Positions 6,383-13,735 of a stretch of 64,000 nucleotides of DNA are shown here, one piece after another. A program made the translations under genes and the position numbers. The stretch is from the NCBI RefSeq assembly GCF_900106565.1, contig NZ_FNNJ01000009.1, positions 1 through 64,000 of the forward strand, written 5' to 3'. The notes below the pieces were generated by a model. That model made no database searches. It saw only the letters and a list, made by a program, of their open reading frames with translations, and was not told where the DNA came from. The DNA comes from Lutibacter oricola. GTDB lineage: Bacteria > Bacteroidota > Bacteroidia > Flavobacteriales > Flavobacteriaceae. The first letter of the stretch is position 1. Every line of letters begins with the position of its first letter.

Positions 6383-7052
6383 ATTGCCTTTTATCTTTTG
6401 AATTTTCATCAAAGCTTATCAAATTAAACATTTGCCTTAACCTACTTCTTACTCTATTTCCATAACGCTTTTCTAATTCTTTTGCGTTTAGGTTTGTGGT
6501 GATATGCGTAAAAACTTTTCTTTGTGGTTCTGGATTGCAAAAGAGCTCATAACGTGATAATAGAATTTCACCCATTACATTACATTCTTTCGCATAATGA
6601 CTACCGGTTGGTTCAACTCCTAAATCATCAAAGCAATAGTTTTGAGTTTGGTTGTATTTTTCTAAAACATCGTAACCTTTTGCATTGAAATTAAAAACAA
6701 TACTCCTAGTTGGTATTAATTCAAAATAAGTTTTGTGCGGAGCTAAATGTACCAATAATTTCATCAGTGAAGTTTTACCACAGCCTACTGGTCCGGTTAA
6801 TAACAATCCTTTGTTGGTGTCTATACCAAATTGAGCGCAGCTCAAATGGTCTTGAATGAAGTAGCAGCATAGTTTGAAAAGCAAAGGCTCGTCTTCTTTA
6901 TAAATTTTAAAGTTCTTACCAAACAATAAATGGCCTTTTATGTTGAGGTATGTTTTTATTTTTTCGAATTCGTAATGTACGGTGTTGTTTTTTATTTCTC
7001 CTATTTGAAATTTTGAATTTCCTTCGATTTTTATGTGTGGTTGTGGTTTCAT
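6381..7052 (-). CDS. DnaC/IstB-like AAA+ ATPase of the element
   Basis: The 223-residue protein has a Walker A motif GPVGCGKTS, a Walker B-like CFDDLGVE, a sensor-1 type THITTNLN and an arginine-rich RVRSRLRQMF near the end. This is the layout of DnaC-type helicase loaders and IstB-like ATPases. It probably assists replication of the element together with the initiator-like protein upstream. I start it at the ATG at 7052 (MKPQPHIKIEG). The longer frame to 7100 is encoded by the dispersed repeat copy B and is unlikely to be translated. Confidence 0.75.
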   Translation of the reverse strand: MKPQPHIKIEGNSKFQIGEIKNNTVHYEFEKIKTYLNIKGHLLFGKNFKIYKEDEPLLFKLCCYFIQDHLSCAQFGIDTNKGLLLTGPVGCGKTSLMKLLVHLAPHKTYFELIPTRSIVFNFNAKGYDVLEKYNQTQNYCFDDLGVEPTGSHYAKECNVMGEILLSRYELFCNPEPQRKVFTHITTNLNAKELEKRYGNRVRSRLRQMFNLISFDENSKDKRQ

Positions 7053-7070
7053 AATTTTTGTTTTATCCTT

Positions 7071-7227
7071 TTCATTTTGCCTTGATGCAAAACGAAACAA
7101 AAAATCAAGACTGATTTTAATTTCTTTGAATTCTACAAATGTTTCGCTTTCGCCACCAGACCGCTACGCTCTTTGGTTTACTCAAACGCTTCACAATTTT
7201 GAATTACTATAGAAATTAAAATAGGTC
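7071..7227 (+). repeat. Long direct repeat, copy B
   Basis: The second copy of the repeat at 5239-5394. Its first 42 bases differ at one position, and similarity then fades towards ATAGGTC at 7227. It occupies the gap between the initiator-like gene and the ATPase gene, so it forms the 5' region of the ATPase mRNA. Confidence 0.75.
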
Positions 7228-7290
7228 AAGTTTTCATAGTTAGTACTTTCTTTTTGATGAGATTCCTGCCTACGCAGGAATGACAACTTC

Positions 7291-7974
7291 TTATAAAGGT
7301 TCGTTGTAGTTTTTATTTTGGTTCGTGTGGAGGTTGTCTTGATTTTGGTCAAGTGGTAAATCGTTTTCATTGTTTGTTCTCGACTGCGCTCGAACTGACA
7401 AATTCATTTCTCCAGCTTTTAGCATCCAACTTCTGGCCGTAGCTTGCCAATCAACCATTTTTGCTTTACCTCCAACTTTCCATCCAATTCCCTGGTAATG
7501 ATTGAAGAATTTTTCAGCTTCTAATTCGGGATAATTTTCTTTTTTAAAAAAATCTAAAATCAATTTTTCTTTTGCGATTGCCTCTAGTTTAATAAAGTTT
7601 ATATTATGTTTATTAATGTTTATATTAGATACCACTGCTTGTCCATTTATGGTAGAGTCTAAATACAAGGCTTGCTTATCACTTGTACTGAAATTAAACA
7701 ACTTCACTTTACTGCCTTTAAATGGATTGTGAGAAGGCTTGTAAAGAATATATTTCCAATGACTTAACTCTTTAATACAACGATGATATGTTGTGTTAGA
7801 ACCAATTTTAGAGAACTTCATTACTTCCTCTCGATTTATATAAAATTCATCTGGAAATCGATTGTAATTCCAAAATTGAAACAGAGCAACATATAGGCTT
7901 ATATGTGTTGGATTTAAACGCGTGTCTTTTGAGAATTGATGAAAGATACCGTTGAGGTGTTTTATGTAATTCAC
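7291..7974 (-). CDS. Replication-initiator-like winged-helix protein
   Basis: The 227-residue protein starts MNYIKHLNGIFHQFSKDTRL and carries a winged-helix-like N-terminal half (EEVMKFSKIGSNTTYHRCIKEL). A C-terminal motif KFFNHYQGIGWKVGGKAKM then WQATARSWML resembles the DnaD-like tail of phage replisome organisers. It sits between the HTH excisionase-like gene (5 bp upstream) and the DnaC-like ATPase, fitting a replication module. Near the C-terminus the coding sequence includes a dispersed repeat (CTCGACTGCGCTCGAACTGAC at about 7379-7399) translated as part of LSVRAQSRTNN, so the tail is probably not conserved. Confidence 0.62.
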   Translation of the reverse strand: MNYIKHLNGIFHQFSKDTRLNPTHISLYVALFQFWNYNRFPDEFYINREEVMKFSKIGSNTTYHRCIKELSHWKYILYKPSHNPFKGSKVKLFNFSTSDKQALYLDSTINGQAVVSNININKHNINFIKLEAIAKEKLILDFFKKENYPELEAEKFFNHYQGIGWKVGGKAKMVDWQATARSWMLKAGEMNLSVRAQSRTNNENDLPLDQNQDNLHTNQNKNYNEPL

Positions 7975-7979
7975 AATTT

Positions 7980-8258
7980 TTAAAATTTATTGTGAATACT
8001 ATTTTCTTTCATCACTTTTGAAATTTCATCTGCATCGTAAAAAATAATTCCTCCAATTTTTGTGTATGGCAGGGTTCCATTAATTCTTAAAGTTTGAAGT
8101 GTTCCTGGACTTACTTTTAGCATTTCCATTAACTCATTGGATTTTAAATATTTTTTAGATGATGAAGTACTTGAATTTTGAAGTAAACTTTTGATGTCTT
8201 GTAGTAATTCAATTTTGAATTCTCTTAAATCATCTGTTGTAATAATTTCTGTAGGCAT
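7980..8258 (-). CDS. Helix-turn-helix excisionase-like protein (HTH_17 type)
   Basis: The 92-residue protein has a Ser-rich linker and then YLKSNELMEMLKVSPGTLQT followed by GTLPYTKIGGIIFYDADEI. This is the MerR/excisionase-type HTH_17 fold widespread in Bacteroidota integrative elements. Such proteins act as recombination directionality factors or repressors. It lies five bases from the initiator-like gene and probably shares its transcript. Upstream are direct repeats at 8341 and 8537 that could be its binding sites (inference). Confidence 0.72.
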   Translation of the reverse strand: MPTEIITTDDLREFKIELLQDIKSLLQNSSTSSSKKYLKSNELMEMLKVSPGTLQTLRINGTLPYTKIGGIIFYDADEISKVMKENSIHNKF

Positions 8259-8340
8259 TGTTTCAACTTTTTTTAGATTAATAATTTTTATAGCGATTTG
8301 ACTTTCGTGCTACAAAGCTGAATTGTTTTTTTGAGAATTC

Positions 8341-8358
8341 TTAGGTAGTCATTAGGTA
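8341..8358 (+). repeat. 18-bp direct repeat, copy 1
   Basis: TTAGGTAGTCATTAGGTA occurs here and again at 8537-8554, 196 bp apart. Each copy contains two TTAGGTA half-sites spaced 11 bp apart, one DNA turn. A reversed half-site (TACCTAA) overlaps the end of this copy. This is the pattern of a binding site for an excisionase, repressor or initiator. Confidence 0.6.
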
Positions 8359-8493
8359 CTACCTAAAAAATTTAACATTTATAAAACTTCAACATATTAA
8401 ATATCAATACTTTACAGATTTCATACTTTCAAAAAAACTTAAAATTCAGATTTATACAGGGTTATAGTTCAAAAAAGGGTGTGTTTTTCAATG

Positions 8494-8530
8494 AAAAGAG
8501 ACGTCTTTTTAGTAAAAAACGTCTCTTTTT
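8494..8530. terminator. Bidirectional terminator downstream of rteC
   Basis: The stem AAAAGAGACGT / ACGTCTCTTTT (8494-8504 and 8519-8529) continues inward through T and A runs and is T-flanked on both strands. It lies about 90 bp after the rteC-like gene and separates it from the excisionase-like gene. It sits between the two 18-bp repeat copies. Confidence 0.75.
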
Positions 8531-8536
8531 TCATTT

Positions 8537-8554
8537 TTAGGTAGTCATTAGGTA
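8537..8554 (+). repeat. 18-bp direct repeat, copy 2
   Basis: This is the exact second copy of the repeat at 8341-8358, again followed by GT. The surrounding 360 bp (8259-8620) contain no gene, only these repeats, the terminator and AT-rich sequence. Confidence 0.6.
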
Positions 8555-8620
8555 GTCCTATTTATTTTAATTTGCTAAAAAATCATAATCAACTACATTA
8601 CAGATGTTTAACACGAAAAT

Positions 8621-9466
8621 CTAATTAGATTCAATTCTATTAATAAGTCCTATTTTTAAAGAATCTATAAATTTTGTTTGATCTTTCTCTCTAGCTTTAA
8701 TTTGCTCAAAAATTTTATAAATATTACCTAATTCAATTTCAAAAAGTAATTCAATTACATTTTTGATTTTTTTAAGTTCTGCTCTCCCATTTCTTAAAAC
8801 TCCTGATTCTTTTAAAGCAAAAATTAATTCAACTAAATCTGTTTTAGTCCCTGTCCAATTTAAATCTTTTAAAATGGCAGGTTTAACCTCTTCTAAAGGG
8901 GCGGCATTTGATTTCTTGTTTTTAAGTATTTTCAACTCGTTAGAAAAATATGCAATTAATAAATCGTGTGCTATAATTTTTGATACTAGGTAATCGTGAC
9001 TGGTGGTAAACTCTGGGTCTTTAAAGTGATGAGATCTATCAACAAATAAATCTAATTGTTCAATATCTCTTAAAAAATAAAGGTGATCTAGTTTACGGTG
9101 ATTTAACCTATAATACTTAACAAATTCCATTTGTTTACACCTCCTATTATCTAACTTGTTCAGCTCATTGGATATGAACTTTTGTTGTTTTTGGGTTCCA
9201 GAAACAGGCTTTTCAAGTAGATAATTATGTAATTCTTTAAAATACTGAAGTCTTCCTTCTACATAAGGTTTTTGATATTTAAAGAATGTTATTTCATCTT
9301 TCTTTAAAGGAAACTTTTTAGACCTTACTAGAGTGCTAAATTCATTTAAACATTCTCTTGAGAGTGTAATCCCTTGTTTTAAATTTGTTAAATTGTTTAA
9401 GTTTGATTTTTCAATTACAGCAATAGATTTCTTATACCTATTAAAGGCTGGGTTAATTCTCTTCAT
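8621..9466 (-). CDS. RteC-family element regulator
   Basis: The 281-residue protein carries DEITFFKYQKPYVEGRLQYF, then YYRLNHRKLDHLYFLRD, TSHDYLVSKIIAHDLL and a C-terminal LNWTGTKTDLVELIFAL with KFIDSLKIGL. These are the conserved blocks of the RteC family. In the Bacteroides element CTnDOT, RteC switches on excision genes; here it lies between the integrase (58 bp upstream) and the HTH protein, an order typical of Bacteroidota elements. Length is normal and no disruption is seen. Its exact target in this element is unknown. Confidence 0.85.
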   Translation of the reverse strand: MKRINPAFNRYKKSIAVIEKSNLNNLTNLKQGITLSRECLNEFSTLVRSKKFPLKKDEITFFKYQKPYVEGRLQYFKELHNYLLEKPVSGTQKQQKFISNELNKLDNRRCKQMEFVKYYRLNHRKLDHLYFLRDIEQLDLFVDRSHHFKDPEFTTSHDYLVSKIIAHDLLIAYFSNELKILKNKKSNAAPLEEVKPAILKDLNWTGTKTDLVELIFALKESGVLRNGRAELKKIKNVIELLFEIELGNIYKIFEQIKAREKDQTKFIDSLKIGLINRIESN

Positions 9467-9523
9467 AATGGGTTTTTCAATTTTTTTAGATGTCTAAAAA
9501 TAATAAAAAAACCCAAATAATTG

Positions 9524-10792
9524 TTAACTGCTTGATTTACTCTGATTCTCTTCTAAATTTTGCTTTGATTTATTGCTTAATAGTGTTTTCAACGCATTCA
9601 TATCATCGCTAACTTTTCTTTCAATAACACGCGCATAAATTTGTGTTGTTGCAATTTTTGTATGCCCCAACATTTTAGAAACTGTTTCTATTGGAACTCC
9701 GTTGGTCAAAGTTACTGTAGTTGCAAATGTATGTCGTGCCATATGAAAAGTAAGGTTCTTTTTAATGCCAGAAAAGTTTGCAACTTCCTTCAAATATGCA
9801 TTCAACTTTTCATTTGTGATAACCGGAAGAAGCGTACCCGTGATTTGAGTAATAGGATGATTTTCATATTTACCTATTATAAATTGTGCCTTATCAAGTA
9901 ATGGAACTTTAACCAATGTATTCGTTTTTTGCCGTTTTGTAATTATCCAATTACTACCATCAATTCCTGGTAAAAGATTGTCTTTTGTTAACTTCATTAT
10001 GTCTACATAAGCTATTCCAGTATAACAACTAAAAACAAATAAATCACGAACACGTTCTAGACGTTCAGAAATAAAATCATATGTTTCTAGATTCGATAAT
10101 TCACTATCTGAAAGAAATTGTCGATTCGTCTTTTCAAAAGTTGGTTTCCACCTTCTAAAAGGGTCCTTGTCAATCCATTCTAGATGATATGACAGCGTAA
10201 TCATTTTTCTAAGTCTTTGTATGTGTTTCATCACAGTGTTATGACCCAGAGCCTTCGGATGGTTTTTTGGCCAAAAACAATGTAAGAAGTTTTCAAAATC
10301 ACAAATAAATCTATAATCCAATTGATTAAGAAAAAAATCAGATGTCTTCATCTTTTGTTCTAAAAACTTTTTAATATACCCTTCAGTTACAGCATAATTT
10401 CTAATTGTTCCTTCAGCAAATGTTCCTTCAATTTTATTTGAATGATACTTTATTAAATCATTTAAAGATTTATTATCTTCTCCTTCACCTAAATAAATTG
10501 ACTTAATCAACTGAGCAGTTATTAATTTATCGTTATTTCTTAAATCTTGATGAATTAAAATTAATTTCGATTTTACACTGTCTAAATATTGATTTAACAA
10601 ACGTGCATTTTGACTATTACCTTTAGCTCCCGACTTTGATTTGTCCCAGGAATTAATATCAATTTTTCGCTTTAAACTAATATTAGCACGTTTTTGATTT
10701 ACAGTAATTCTTGCAAAAATTTCTGCTACATTATTTTTTGCACGTGAAGCATTAATCCAAATTAGGATTGAAAAGGTTGTTGATGTTTTCAT
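9524..10792 (-). CDS. Tyrosine site-specific recombinase (integrase)
   Basis: The 422-residue protein has an N-terminal arm-binding region, a SAM-like core-binding domain around residues 105-210, and a C-terminal catalytic domain. The last part holds HMARHTFATTVTL (catalytic HxxR), LGHTKIATTQIYA (His and the nucleophile Tyr). In the first catalytic box the usual TGLRxxE reads TGIAYVD, so the first Arg is absent; this is known for Bacteroidota integrases such as IntDOT. It points away from the tRNA-Arg gene 223 bp upstream, whose 3' end is the likely integration target. Repeats at 10864-10911 may be its arm sites. Confidence 0.92.
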   Translation of the reverse strand: MKTSTTFSILIWINASRAKNNVAEIFARITVNQKRANISLKRKIDINSWDKSKSGAKGNSQNARLLNQYLDSVKSKLILIHQDLRNNDKLITAQLIKSIYLGEGEDNKSLNDLIKYHSNKIEGTFAEGTIRNYAVTEGYIKKFLEQKMKTSDFFLNQLDYRFICDFENFLHCFWPKNHPKALGHNTVMKHIQRLRKMITLSYHLEWIDKDPFRRWKPTFEKTNRQFLSDSELSNLETYDFISERLERVRDLFVFSCYTGIAYVDIMKLTKDNLLPGIDGSNWIITKRQKTNTLVKVPLLDKAQFIIGKYENHPITQITGTLLPVITNEKLNAYLKEVANFSGIKKNLTFHMARHTFATTVTLTNGVPIETVSKMLGHTKIATTQIYARVIERKVSDDMNALKTLLSNKSKQNLEENQSKSSS

Positions 10793-10863
10793 AGTTGTCG
10801 TCTTTTTTAAGTTAAACTTTGTTTAAGACGAAAGTCAAATCAACTATGTTTTTTTGGTCATCT

Positions 10864-10911
10864 GGTCAACAGTGTTGACCACATATTATTTTGTTGACCG
10901 ATTTGTTGACC
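10864..10911. promoter_or_regulatory. Cluster of TGTTGACC repeats between integrase and tRNA-Arg
   Basis: GGTCAACA-G-TGTTGACC at 10864-10880 is a perfect 8-bp palindrome around one base. TGTTGACC recurs directly at 10892-10899 and 10904-10911. The position between the integrase start and the tRNA 3' end is where arm-type recombinase sites and integrase operators lie. The protein that binds is not shown by sequence. Confidence 0.55.
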
Positions 10912-11014
10912 AAATATATGAAATTAAATCAATAAATTTGATAATCAAAAAAACAAAAACCCTTGTAAAATATAGGATTTACAAGGATTAAGGTTTATTT
11001 GAGTATAACTCTAG

Positions 11015-11088
11015 TGACCTCGATAGGATTCAAACCTACAACCCTCGGAGCCGAAATCCGATGCGCTATTCAGTTGCGCCACGAGGCC
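11015..11088 (-). tRNA. tRNA-Arg(UCG), probable attachment site
   Basis: The 74-nt sequence folds into a full cloverleaf. The acceptor stem is GGCCUCG/CGAGGUC with one G-U pair, and the D stem is GCGC/GCGC. The anticodon stem is UCGGA/UCCGA with loop UUUCGGC (anticodon UCG), and the T arm carries GGUUUGAAUCC. The discriminator is A and CCA is not encoded. The gene is intact, so if the element inserted here, its left end should carry a copy of the 3' part. Confidence 0.95.
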
Positions 11089-11104
11089 AATTATTCTCTT
11101 TAAC

Positions 11105-11554
11105 TTAAGCTAAAAGTTCTTTAACAGCTTTAGAAATAGCTTTACCATCAGCCTTACCAGCTAATTGTTTAGATGCCATACCCATTACTTTACCCATGTC
11201 TTTCATAGTTGTAGCTCCTGTTTTTTCAATAATTTCAGCCACCACTTTTTTCAATTCATCTTCGCTAATTTGCTCTGGTAAAAATTGAGCAATAATTTCA
11301 ACTTGTGCTAATTCAGGTTCAGCCAAATCGCTTCTACCTTGTTCTGTATATAATGCTGCACTATCTTTACGCTGTTTCACTAACTTTTGAAGCAACTTAA
11401 TTTCTTCTTCTGCACTTAAATCTTCAGTAGCTCCACTTTTTGTTTTAGCTAATAATATTTCTGATTTAATTGCTCTTAATGACTCTAAAGCTATAGCATT
11501 TTTTGCTTTCATAGCTTCTTTCATTTTAACCATTATATTTTTTTGCAGACTCAT
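11105..11554 (-). CDS. GatB/YqeY domain protein
   Basis: The 149-residue protein is entirely a YqeY domain (MSLQKNIMVKMKEAMKAKNA, LLQKLVKQRKDSAALYTEQG, MGKVMGMASKQLAGKADGK). This helical domain is found free-standing or fused to GatB and glutaminyl-tRNA synthetase and is thought to aid tRNA-dependent processes. It follows ftsZ, as in many Flavobacteriaceae, but a strong terminator lies in between, so it probably has its own promoter. The size is normal. Confidence 0.9.
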   Translation of the reverse strand: MSLQKNIMVKMKEAMKAKNAIALESLRAIKSEILLAKTKSGATEDLSAEEEIKLLQKLVKQRKDSAALYTEQGRSDLAEPELAQVEIIAQFLPEQISEDELKKVVAEIIEKTGATTMKDMGKVMGMASKQLAGKADGKAISKAVKELLA

Positions 11555-11583
11555 AATACCGTGTTTTATATTTTATACGAAGA

Positions 11584-11634
11584 TAAAAAAAAAGAACCCG
11601 AAATTCCTCATTTTGTTCTGAAGAATTCCGGGTT
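11584..11634 (-). terminator. Terminator of the dcw operon after ftsZ
   Basis: GAATTCCGGGTT (11623-11634) pairs with AACCCGAAATTC (11595-11606). On the minus-strand RNA the single mismatch becomes a G-U pair. A nine-base A-run on the plus strand follows as a U-tract. It lies 46 bp downstream of the ftsZ stop. Confidence 0.85.
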
Positions 11635-11680
11635 AAAACTTAGAAAATAATCTAAGGGTAATCGTCTTTGGGCAATATTA

Positions 11681-13702
11681 TTAATCTACATTATCGTGTA
11701 AATAAGAATTATTAGATCTTAACTGTATATCATCATTATCATCTACATCTAAAGTTGTTCTAGATTGTGTAGTATCTGATGAGTGCGTTGTTTCATCTAA
11801 TTCCACGCCCATTCTTTTATAAGCTGGCTCCTTTTCTATCTCGTCAATGTTTCTATTTACTTTATTATGAAATTTATAGTTGAAGTTTTTAAACTTCTCA
11901 CGTCTTTCCATTGCTTTTGCTTGCAATTCAGAAATAGTTAGGTCTAAAGGCGAAACTTCTTTATGACCAACCACTTCAGTATCATTAATACTAACATCTT
12001 CTTTAGCTTCAGATCTAACTGTAATATTTAAATCATCAACTATTTCCTCTTCTATTGAAACAGGTTCTACTTTTTTTGCATTCACCAAATTTTCTTCAAC
12101 AACATTATAATCTTCTAATGTAAAGTAAACTTGTTCTTCTACCTTTTTAATTTCTTCAACTGGCTCAACAACTTTATGATCTACAACTTCAATTTGGTTT
12201 ATTGTTTTTAAAGTTGGCTCATCAATTACATCCTGTACTTTATTTACAATTTCTTTAGGAGTTTTTACCTCTTCAACAACATCTTTTTTTAATTCTTCTA
12301 CCTCACTCAAAGGCATATCAAAAGTAAATGTAATTTGTTGCTCTTCTGGCTTTTCTTCTTTTACCTCTGCAATAACTTTCTCAATCACTTCTTCTTTTTC
12401 TGGAGTAACTGGTGTAATTACAAAGTCTTTTTCTTCTATTTTATCTAAAGAAATTTCTTCATAAACCACATCTAAATTTTTAATAAATTCAGTAGTAGGT
12501 ATCATATTAATTTCTTCTTCCTCTATTTCTCCTAAATCAAATACTATTTTTTCTTCAGCAACAACTTCAACCTCTTGCTCAATAGCATCTTCTACAGAAG
12601 GAATTATTGTTTCTGTTTCGGTATTTTCTACAATTTTATTTTCGGTAAAATCGTATTTAGCCTCTTGCTCATCACCTAAAGTGTGAATTATTTTTTTAGC
12701 TTCTGTATTAGAAATCTCGTGCTGTTGATCTTTATTAAAACCTGTTGCAACAATAGTAACAGCAATAGAATCTCCTAGAGCTTCATCTTCACCAACACCC
12801 ATAATAATGTTAACGTTAGATTTTGCTTCAGACTGAATAAAGTCGTTAATTTCTCCTATTTCATCAATTGTTATTTCCTCAACACCAGACACAATTAATA
12901 ATAATACATTTTTGGCTCCTGTTATTTTATTGTCATTCAACAATGGAGAATCTAATGCTTTTGAAATAGCATCTTCAGAACGATTTACACCAGATGCTGT
13001 TGCAGATCCCATAATAGCAGTTCCACTATTTGAAAGAACTGTTTTAGCATCTTTTAAATCGATATTTTGAGTATAGTGATGTGTAATTACTTCAGCAATA
13101 CCACGAGCTGCAGTTGATAACACTTCATCAGCTTTAGAGAAACCAGCTTTAAACCCTAGATTTCCGTAAACCTCTCTTAATTTATTATTATTTATAACCA
13201 CCAAAGAATCTACATACTCTCGTAATTTTTCGATTCCTTTTTGAGCTTGATCGTTACGCATTTTTCCTTCAAAAGAAAATGGAATTGTTACTATACCAAT
13301 AGTTAACAAATCTAATTCTCTTGCAATTCTAGCAATAACTGGCGCAGCACCAGTACCTGTACCACCACCCATACCAACAGTGATAAATACCATTTTAGAA
13401 TTTGAAGCTAACATATCTTTAATATGCTCAATACTTTCTTCGGCCGCTTGTTCTCCAACTTCAGGATTTGCACCTGCTCCTAAACCTTCAGTTAAGGAAA
13501 CACCTAATTGAATTTTTGTTGGAATTGGACTGCTTTGCAACGCTTGCGCATCGGTATTACAAACCACAAAATCTACACCGTTTATACCTTGGGTATACAT
13601 ATGGTTTACGGCATTACTACCTCCACCACCTACACCAATTACCTTGATTACGTTAGATTGATTTTTTGGTAAATCAAATGAAATGTTATTAAATTCGCTC
13701 AT
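11681..13702 (-). CDS. ftsZ: Cell division protein FtsZ with long C-terminal tail
   Basis: This 673-residue tubulin homologue forms the division ring. It has GVGGGGSN at about 23-30, the tubulin signature GGGTGTG at 112-118 and a T7-loop-like NIDLKD at 213-218. The GTPase and C-terminal domains end near residue 330. About 340 further residues are acidic and rich in Glu, Val and Lys (many EEV and EEI clusters), followed by a short tail. FtsZ is usually under 400 residues; long linkers occur in Flavobacteria. It follows ftsA by 33 bp and ends the dcw operon. Confidence 0.97.
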   Translation of the reverse strand: MSEFNNISFDLPKNQSNVIKVIGVGGGGSNAVNHMYTQGINGVDFVVCNTDAQALQSSPIPTKIQLGVSLTEGLGAGANPEVGEQAAEESIEHIKDMLASNSKMVFITVGMGGGTGTGAAPVIARIARELDLLTIGIVTIPFSFEGKMRNDQAQKGIEKLREYVDSLVVINNNKLREVYGNLGFKAGFSKADEVLSTAARGIAEVITHHYTQNIDLKDAKTVLSNSGTAIMGSATASGVNRSEDAISKALDSPLLNDNKITGAKNVLLLIVSGVEEITIDEIGEINDFIQSEAKSNVNIIMGVGEDEALGDSIAVTIVATGFNKDQQHEISNTEAKKIIHTLGDEQEAKYDFTENKIVENTETETIIPSVEDAIEQEVEVVAEEKIVFDLGEIEEEEINMIPTTEFIKNLDVVYEEISLDKIEEKDFVITPVTPEKEEVIEKVIAEVKEEKPEEQQITFTFDMPLSEVEELKKDVVEEVKTPKEIVNKVQDVIDEPTLKTINQIEVVDHKVVEPVEEIKKVEEQVYFTLEDYNVVEENLVNAKKVEPVSIEEEIVDDLNITVRSEAKEDVSINDTEVVGHKEVSPLDLTISELQAKAMERREKFKNFNYKFHNKVNRNIDEIEKEPAYKRMGVELDETTHSSDTTQSRTTLDVDDNDDIQLRSNNSYLHDNVD

Positions 13703-13735
13703 ACTATGGTATTTTATATTCTTTTTCTAAATCTT

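Larger units (their letters stand above)
1..11014. mobile_element. Right-hand part of a tRNA-Arg-associated integrative element
   Basis: The region from the left edge to the tRNA-Arg gene has the gene set of a Bacteroidota integrative or mobilizable element: tyrosine recombinase beside the tRNA 3' end, RteC, a helix-turn-helix excisionase-like protein, an initiator-like protein and a DnaC-like ATPase. Cargo genes follow (SLOG, TIR, SLATT, a secreted protein). It carries many repeats and long non-coding stretches, unlike the dense core to the right. No relaxase or conjugation gene is visible and I found no second copy of the tRNA 3' end, so the left boundary is probably outside the window. Whether it is an ICE, an IME or a prophage-like satellite cannot be decided here. 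Confidence 0.65.

Noticed and set aside
1-11014. CRISPR array, insertion sequence or conjugation gene in the accessory region
   Set aside because: The repeats seen have only two to four copies without regular spacers, and no transposase, relaxase or Tra protein is encoded in the window.
1-11014. Second attachment site (copy of the tRNA-Arg 3' end)
   Set aside because: I found no match to the T-arm and acceptor sequence by eye, so the left end is probably outside the window.
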